This document shows, piece by piece, positions 61,922 through 64,000 of a DNA stretch of 64,000 nt (its first letter is position 1; each line of letters starts with the position of its first letter). The DNA comes from Variovorax sp. OAS795 (GTDB taxonomy: Bacteria > Pseudomonadota > Gammaproteobacteria > Burkholderiales > Burkholderiaceae_C): NCBI RefSeq assembly GCF_040546685.1, contig NZ_JBEPOH010000002.1, positions 248,001-312,000 of the forward strand, written 5' to 3'. Under the pieces are notes generated by a model. The model saw only the letters and a program-made list of their open reading frames with translations, did not search any database and was not told the origin of the DNA. Position numbers and translations under genes: made by a program.

Positions 61922-62875
61922 ATGCGTGTCGCCATCCTTGCTTTTCCCCGGGTCCAGCTGCTCGATGTCGCGGGCCCCGCTGATGTGTTCGCCGAGGCGG
62001 CGCGCCAGCTCGGGCAACCGCGCGCCTACCAGATCCAGGTGATCGGCACCGAGGCGGGTGTGCTCAAGAGCAGCAGCGGGGTGCGGCTTGCGGTGGATGC
62101 CACGCTGGGTACGCATCGCGGCCCGATCGACACCTTGCTGGTGGCAGGCAGCCCGGAGATCGACCAGGTGGCGGGCGACGCGGTGCTGCACCAGTGGCTG
62201 CGGCGCCAGTCGCGCACCGTGCGCCGCTACGGCTCAGTGTGCAGCGGGGCTTTCGTGCTCGCGGCCGCCGGGCTGCTGGACGGCAAGCGCGTGGCCACCC
62301 ACTGGAATTCCACCGCGCGACTCGCGGCGGACTATCCGCTGGCCTGCGTCGAACCCGATGCGATCTATGTGAAGGACGGGCGGCTCTTCACTTCGGCCGG
62401 GGTGACCGCGGGCATGGACCTCGCGCTTGCGATGGTGGAGGAAGACCATGGCCGCGAACTCGCGCTGCGTGTGGCGCGCGAGCTGGTGATGTTCCTCAAG
62501 CGGCCCGGCGGGCAGAGCCAGTTCAGCGCGCATCTCGCGGCCCAGACCGCCGAGCGCTCGGGCATCCGGCAGGTGCAGGACCATGTGCTTGCGCATCTGA
62601 AGGACGACCTGTCGGTGCCTGCGCTGGCGGCCCGCGCCGGCATGAGCGAACGCAGCTTTGCGCGGGTTTTCCGGCAGGAGACGGGCACCACGCCCGCGGA
62701 GTTCGTCGAGAACGCCCGCATCGATGCCGCGCGGCGCCTGGCCGAGGAGTCGGAGGTGCCGGCAAAACGCTTGGCCGACGAAGTCGGCTACGCCAGCGTG
62801 GATGGTTTCAGGCGCGCGTTCGGGCGCCGCCTGGGCGTGAGCCTGGTGGCATATCGCAAGCGCTTCGCGAAGTGA
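61922..62875 (+). CDS. GlxA-type AraC-family regulator (DJ-1/PfpI-like + HTH), second copy
   Basis: 317 residues. DJ-1/PfpI-like domain 1-170 with the SVCSGAFVLAAAGLLDGKRVATHW elbow, then ELVMFLKRPGGQSQFS and the AraC double HTH (ALAARAGMSERSFARVFRQET; KRLADEVGYASVDGFRRAFGRR). It shares its layout and the KRPGGQSQFS hinge with the gene at 38366. Divergent from the SLAC1-type channel, which it probably controls. Confidence 0.92.
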   Translation: MRVAILAFPRVQLLDVAGPADVFAEAARQLGQPRAYQIQVIGTEAGVLKSSSGVRLAVDATLGTHRGPIDTLLVAGSPEIDQVAGDAVLHQWLRRQSRTVRRYGSVCSGAFVLAAAGLLDGKRVATHWNSTARLAADYPLACVEPDAIYVKDGRLFTSAGVTAGMDLALAMVEEDHGRELALRVARELVMFLKRPGGQSQFSAHLAAQTAERSGIRQVQDHVLAHLKDDLSVPALAARAGMSERSFARVFRQETGTTPAEFVENARIDAARRLAEESEVPAKRLADEVGYASVDGFRRAFGRRLGVSLVAYRKRFAK

Positions 62876-63002
62876 GCCGCCGGACGCATGCGGCGTCGCG
62901 CCTCACCAGAGCGGCCAGCGCCGGAGATGCCATCTCGCCTTGGCCCAGATCCGCCATGCAAGGTATATGGCCATGACTCCTCCCTGTTTCCTTTTGCAGT
63001 TG

Positions 63003-63203
63003 CTATTTGGATGGCGGCGCGCTGCCATTGCCCTGGCGCGGCACCGCGGCCGCGTTGGCGGGAACGTTGCCGGGCCCTTCCGACGGATCCTTGATGCCGT
63101 AGAAGAACAGCACCGCCACCACGATGACCCCGATGACGGCCAGCAAGATCCACATCAAGCGGCGGCCGATGTCGCCCTGCTTGTGCTGCTGCCTGGTTTC
63201 CAT
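63003..63203 (-). CDS. Small single-pass membrane protein
   Basis: 66 residues from ATG at 63203: short basic N-terminus (METRQQHKQGDIGRR), one membrane helix (about 17-36, MWILLAVIGVIVVAVLFFYG), and a Pro/Gly/Asn-rich tail. Similar short proteins occur in related bacteria without known role. It is 13 bases downstream of the DUF3606 gene on the same strand. Confidence 0.65.
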   Translation of the reverse strand: METRQQHKQGDIGRRLMWILLAVIGVIVVAVLFFYGIKDPSEGPGNVPANAAAVPRQGNGSAPPSK

Positions 63204-63216
63204 GAGCGGATGCGGC

Positions 63217-63399
63217 TCAGCGGCGCATTTCGACCAGGTACGCGCGAACGGCATCGGCCGAATTGCCGACCACCCTGACGGCGTCCCGCAGCTGGGTCTC
63301 GGAGCACTTCAGCGCCTCGGTCCATGAGCGCACTTCGTGTGGCTGGTCGATCGCAATCAGCTTGCGGTCCAGTCCTGTCTTGTTCGGGTTGTCGGCCAT
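63217..63399 (-). CDS. DUF3606-family small protein
   Basis: 60 residues from ATG at 63399, with GGAG upstream. Core DRKLIAIDQPHEVRSWTEAL and SETQLRDAVRVVGNSADAVRAYL is the DUF3606 signature. Small, helical, cytosolic and often stress-related by context; no activity known. Confidence 0.82.
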   Translation of the reverse strand: MADNPNKTGLDRKLIAIDQPHEVRSWTEALKCSETQLRDAVRVVGNSADAVRAYLVEMRR

Positions 63400-63643
63400 T
63401 TTTGTCTCCTGTGGTCCTGCGGGCACGGTGTCCGGGGCGATTTCAGCGTGGACCCCGCACAAGCGCAGCGCCATTCCGTTTTGGCGCGTCCTGCTGACGG
63501 TGACTCTCCTACGCCGGGCTTCGCGGGGCGCCCCGGCTTGCATCGGCACGGCCAATCCCGTACGCTGGCCGTGCGTCCACGCGCAGCACCCGAGCCCTTG
63601 CGGGCCGCCGGGCCAGCCTTGCCGACGCCAAGGAGTGCATGCC

Positions 63644-64000
63644 ATGCCAAGCCGATCGAGCGGCCCCGCGGCCGAGTTGGAAGCCGTGCGAACGCTGGCG
63701 CTCGTCGGCCCCGCTGCCGCGGGCAAGAGCTCCCTTGCCGAGGCGCTGCTGTTCAAGGCCGGCGCGATCGGCGCGTGCGGCAGCATCGAGCGCGGCAGCA
63801 CCGTCAGCGACTACGACCCGCTGGAGCGCCGGATGCAGCACTCGCTCAACGCGTCGGTGATGCACCTGAAGCACGCCAACACCCGCATCCACTTCATCGA
63901 CACGCCGGGCGGGCCGGACTTCCTCGGCCAGAGCCTGCCGGCGCTGGAGGCGGTCGAAACGGCGGCGGTGGTCATCAATGCCGCCACGGGCATCGAGCCG
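63644..64000 (+). CDS. Elongation factor G-like GTPase (5' part, cut by window edge)
   Basis: 119 visible residues from ATG at 63644, with AAGGAG 8 bases upstream; continues past the right edge. P-loop GPAAAGKSS (about 22-30), then SDYDPLERRMQHSLNASVM (switch region of EF-G proteins) and G3 as DTPGGPDFLG. Canonical EF-G has AHIDAGKT and DTPGHVDF, so the residue matching the GTPase-activating His is Gly here. This marks a divergent EF-G-like paralogue of unclear role rather than the housekeeping translocase. Confidence 0.82.
   Translation, partial: MPSRSSGPAAELEAVRTLALVGPAAAGKSSLAEALLFKAGAIGACGSIERGSTVSDYDPLERRMQHSLNASVMHLKHANTRIHFIDTPGGPDFLGQSLPALEAVETAAVVINAATGIEP

Overview
The window is 64 kb of GC-rich chromosome with dense, short-spaced genes. 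Gene content points to a metabolically versatile soil betaproteobacterium of the Comamonadaceae/Burkholderiales (Variovorax-like). The evidence is six orphan Bug/TctC periplasmic binding proteins without TctA/TctB partners, many LysR regulators divergent from catabolic genes, tcu-type genes, urt-type transporters and paired Ku genes. The genus is an inference from gene style, not from a marker gene.

Layout. 1-5.3 kb: an aminotransferase / Bug / N,N-dimethylformamidase-like operon with a divergent LysR; the last gene runs off the left edge. 5.3-8.5 kb: small genes, including a ParD-like/zeta-like toxin-antitoxin pair. 8.5-12.4 kb: an SbcCD-like (YhaO/YhaN-type) nuclease pair. 12.4-16.0 kb: LysR, Bug and an M81 (MlrC) peptidase. 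16.1-18.9 kb: two Ku genes flanking a MerR-like/TPR gene. 19.0-22.2 kb: a DUF4337 membrane protein, LysR and an amidase-signature amidase. 22.2-25.8 kb: an operon of TetR, family III CoA-transferase, enoyl-CoA hydratase and a second TetR, with TetR-type operators.

25.8-36.6 kb is the most notable block: one long operon for short-chain amides or urea. It encodes a five-gene Urt/Fmd-type ABC transporter (urtD is frameshifted near its 3' end), an aliphatic amidase whose catalytic residues fall at the same positions as Pseudomonas AmiE, a MoxR-type ATPase, a von Willebrand A protein, an AmiC-type amide sensor and an AmiR-type ANTAR antiterminator. Its 300-base leader holds hexaloop hairpins followed by a strong intrinsic terminator, as expected for control by AmiC/AmiR-type antitermination.

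36.6-40.7 kb: bestrophin, an NmrA-like protein, a GlxA-type regulator, a GreA/B-like factor and a DUF1993 protein. 40.8-43.2 kb: a lower-GC patch with an ankyrin-repeat protein, an Imm11-like immunity protein and two unknowns, probably acquired. 43.4-46.0 kb: a carotenoid oxygenase behind a MerR/TipAS-like regulator. 46.0-50.6 kb: a tricarballylate (tcu) cluster in which the dehydrogenase and the LysR gene each carry a single-base frameshift. 50.7-56 kb: NUDIX, two Bug proteins, a 2-hydroxyacid dehydrogenase, an HTH-citrate synthase fusion with tandem palindromes at its promoter, and a cupin. 56-60.8 kb: nitroreductase, LysR, Bug, 4-hydroxylaminobenzoate lyase-like protein and MFS transporter, a probable 4-nitrobenzoate (pnb) cluster. 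60.8-64 kb: a SLAC1-type anion channel with a divergent GlxA regulator, two small proteins and the start of an EF-G-like GTPase.

No tRNA, rRNA, CRISPR array or insertion sequence was recognised. Three single-base frameshifts in otherwise well-conserved genes may be real decay or assembly errors.
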